Below the pieces are notes generated by a model, which searched no databases, had not been told where the DNA came from, and saw nothing but the letters and a program-made list of their open reading frames with translations. The translations under genes were made by a program, and so were the position numbers. Of a stretch of DNA of 5,781 nt, positions 5,272 through 5,781 are shown one piece after another (position 1 is the stretch's first letter; each line of letters begins with the position of its first letter). The stretch is from NCBI GenBank assembly GCA_026225155.1, contig JAMFSG010000283.1:1-5781 (forward strand). The letters are read 5' to 3'. Origin of the DNA: Verrucomicrobiota bacterium. GTDB lineage: Bacteria; Verrucomicrobiota; Verrucomicrobiia; Limisphaerales; UBA11358.

Positions 5272-5781
5272 ATGGCTGGATTTCTCGACGATATTGAACC
5301 GCTGAAACAAACTGCGCTTGCTGAACTGAAAGCCGCACCCGACCTCGCCGCGTTGGAACAAACCAAAGGCGCGTGGATCGGGCCGAATGGCAAATTTACC
5401 GCGCTGATGAAACAGCTCGGCACTTTGTCGAAGGAAGAAAAACCCGCCGCCGGCAAACTCATCAACGCCGCCAAGGTCGAACTCGAAGCCGCGCTCGTTT
5501 CTCGTCGCGAAGAATTGGAATTGAAAGCCGCGCTGCCGAAAGAGCCGACCGATTTCACGCTGCCCGGACGCCGTCGCGCGCTCGGCAAATTGCATCCGCT
5601 CACGCAAGTCACCGACGACATCGTCCGCGCGTTCCGCAAGATCGGTTTCGCCGTCGCCGACGGCCCGGAGATCGAGGACGAGTATCATTGCTTCGACGCG
5701 CTCAACACGCCCGCCGACCATCCGGCACGCGATGCGCAGGACACATTCTATTTGGCGAAGCCTGCTGGCTCTCAACCATCA
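5272..5781 (+). CDS. pheS: Phenylalanyl-tRNA synthetase alpha subunit, 5' part (runs off window)
   Basis: The first 170 codons of the catalytic alpha subunit of the alpha2beta2 phenylalanine-tRNA ligase, which charges tRNA-Phe in the cytoplasm. The N-terminal region (about 1-90) is the expected charged, helical arm, with WIGPNGKFTALMKQLGTL matching the usual K-G-L-T-x-L-x-K-x-L region. It is followed by FTLPGRR (95-101), then the class II core: LGKLHPLTQ (104-112), GFAVADGPEIEDEYHCFDALN (125-145) and the motif 2 approach PADHPARDAQDTFYL (147-161). After DTFYL the family normally proceeds, after a variable loop, to LLRTHTS. Here AKPAGSQPS (162-170) runs to the edge without reaching it, so either the loop is long or a short repeat has been inserted. 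The ATG at 5272 fits the family N-terminus; no Shine-Dalgarno is visible. The usual pheT partner would lie outside to the right. Confidence 0.95.
   Translation, partial: MAGFLDDIEPLKQTALAELKAAPDLAALEQTKGAWIGPNGKFTALMKQLGTLSKEEKPAAGKLINAAKVELEAALVSRREELELKAALPKEPTDFTLPGRRRALGKLHPLTQVTDDIVRAFRKIGFAVADGPEIEDEYHCFDALNTPADHPARDAQDTFYLAKPAGSQPS

Noticed and set aside
5185..5775. Minus-strand open frame of 196 codons opposite pheS
   Set aside because: It is antisense to clear pheS motifs, and its C-terminus is merely translated dispersed repeat (ending near MNTD). It is not a gene.

Overview
The window is a chromosomal piece that looks like a free-living, Gram-negative-type bacterium. I lean towards the Verrucomicrobia (Pedosphaera/Limisphaerales side). 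This rests on the family of exported proteins, an oversized tail-specific protease, and dispersed 'CACGGATG' inverted repeats that I associate with those genomes. The lineage is an inference, not something the sequence proves. There are no phage, plasmid, transposase, CRISPR or RNA genes.

Layout. Bases 1-182 are GC-rich, hairpin-forming DNA with no convincing gene. A plus-strand gene at 183-731 encodes an exported thioredoxin-type glutathione peroxidase. It converges on a minus-strand gene (804-1427) for an exported methionine sulfoxide reductase A, and both end at one strong bidirectional terminator (750-782). A 210-base gap then holds a probable msrA promoter and the first dispersed inverted repeat (1483-1647). 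Beyond it, three minus-strand genes form a very tight operon, in transcription order: a Prc/Tsp-like tail-specific protease (4910-2451), an unrecognised exported alanine/glutamine-rich protein (2446-1859) and the small zinc protein YacG (1856-1644). Their spacers are only 4 and 2 bases. A 361-base divergent intergenic region (4911-5271) carries the second repeat copy, with a separate palindrome nested inside it. The 5' part of pheS (phenylalanyl-tRNA synthetase alpha subunit) then runs off the right edge.

How the genes fit together. Four of the six products are predicted to act in or at the cell envelope. The peroxidase removes peroxides, MsrA repairs oxidised methionines, the protease degrades or processes envelope proteins, and the small exported protein is a candidate protease partner or substrate. 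YacG (a gyrase-binding zinc protein in E. coli) and PheS are cytoplasmic housekeeping proteins.

The points most worth a second look are: the unknown protein translationally coupled to the protease; the repeats, one of which supplies the stop codon of yacG and one of which is nested; the strand asymmetry of the nested palindrome, which pairs far better as minus-strand RNA; and a possible repeat-derived insertion in pheS at the window edge. I found no clear evidence for a wholly new multi-gene system.
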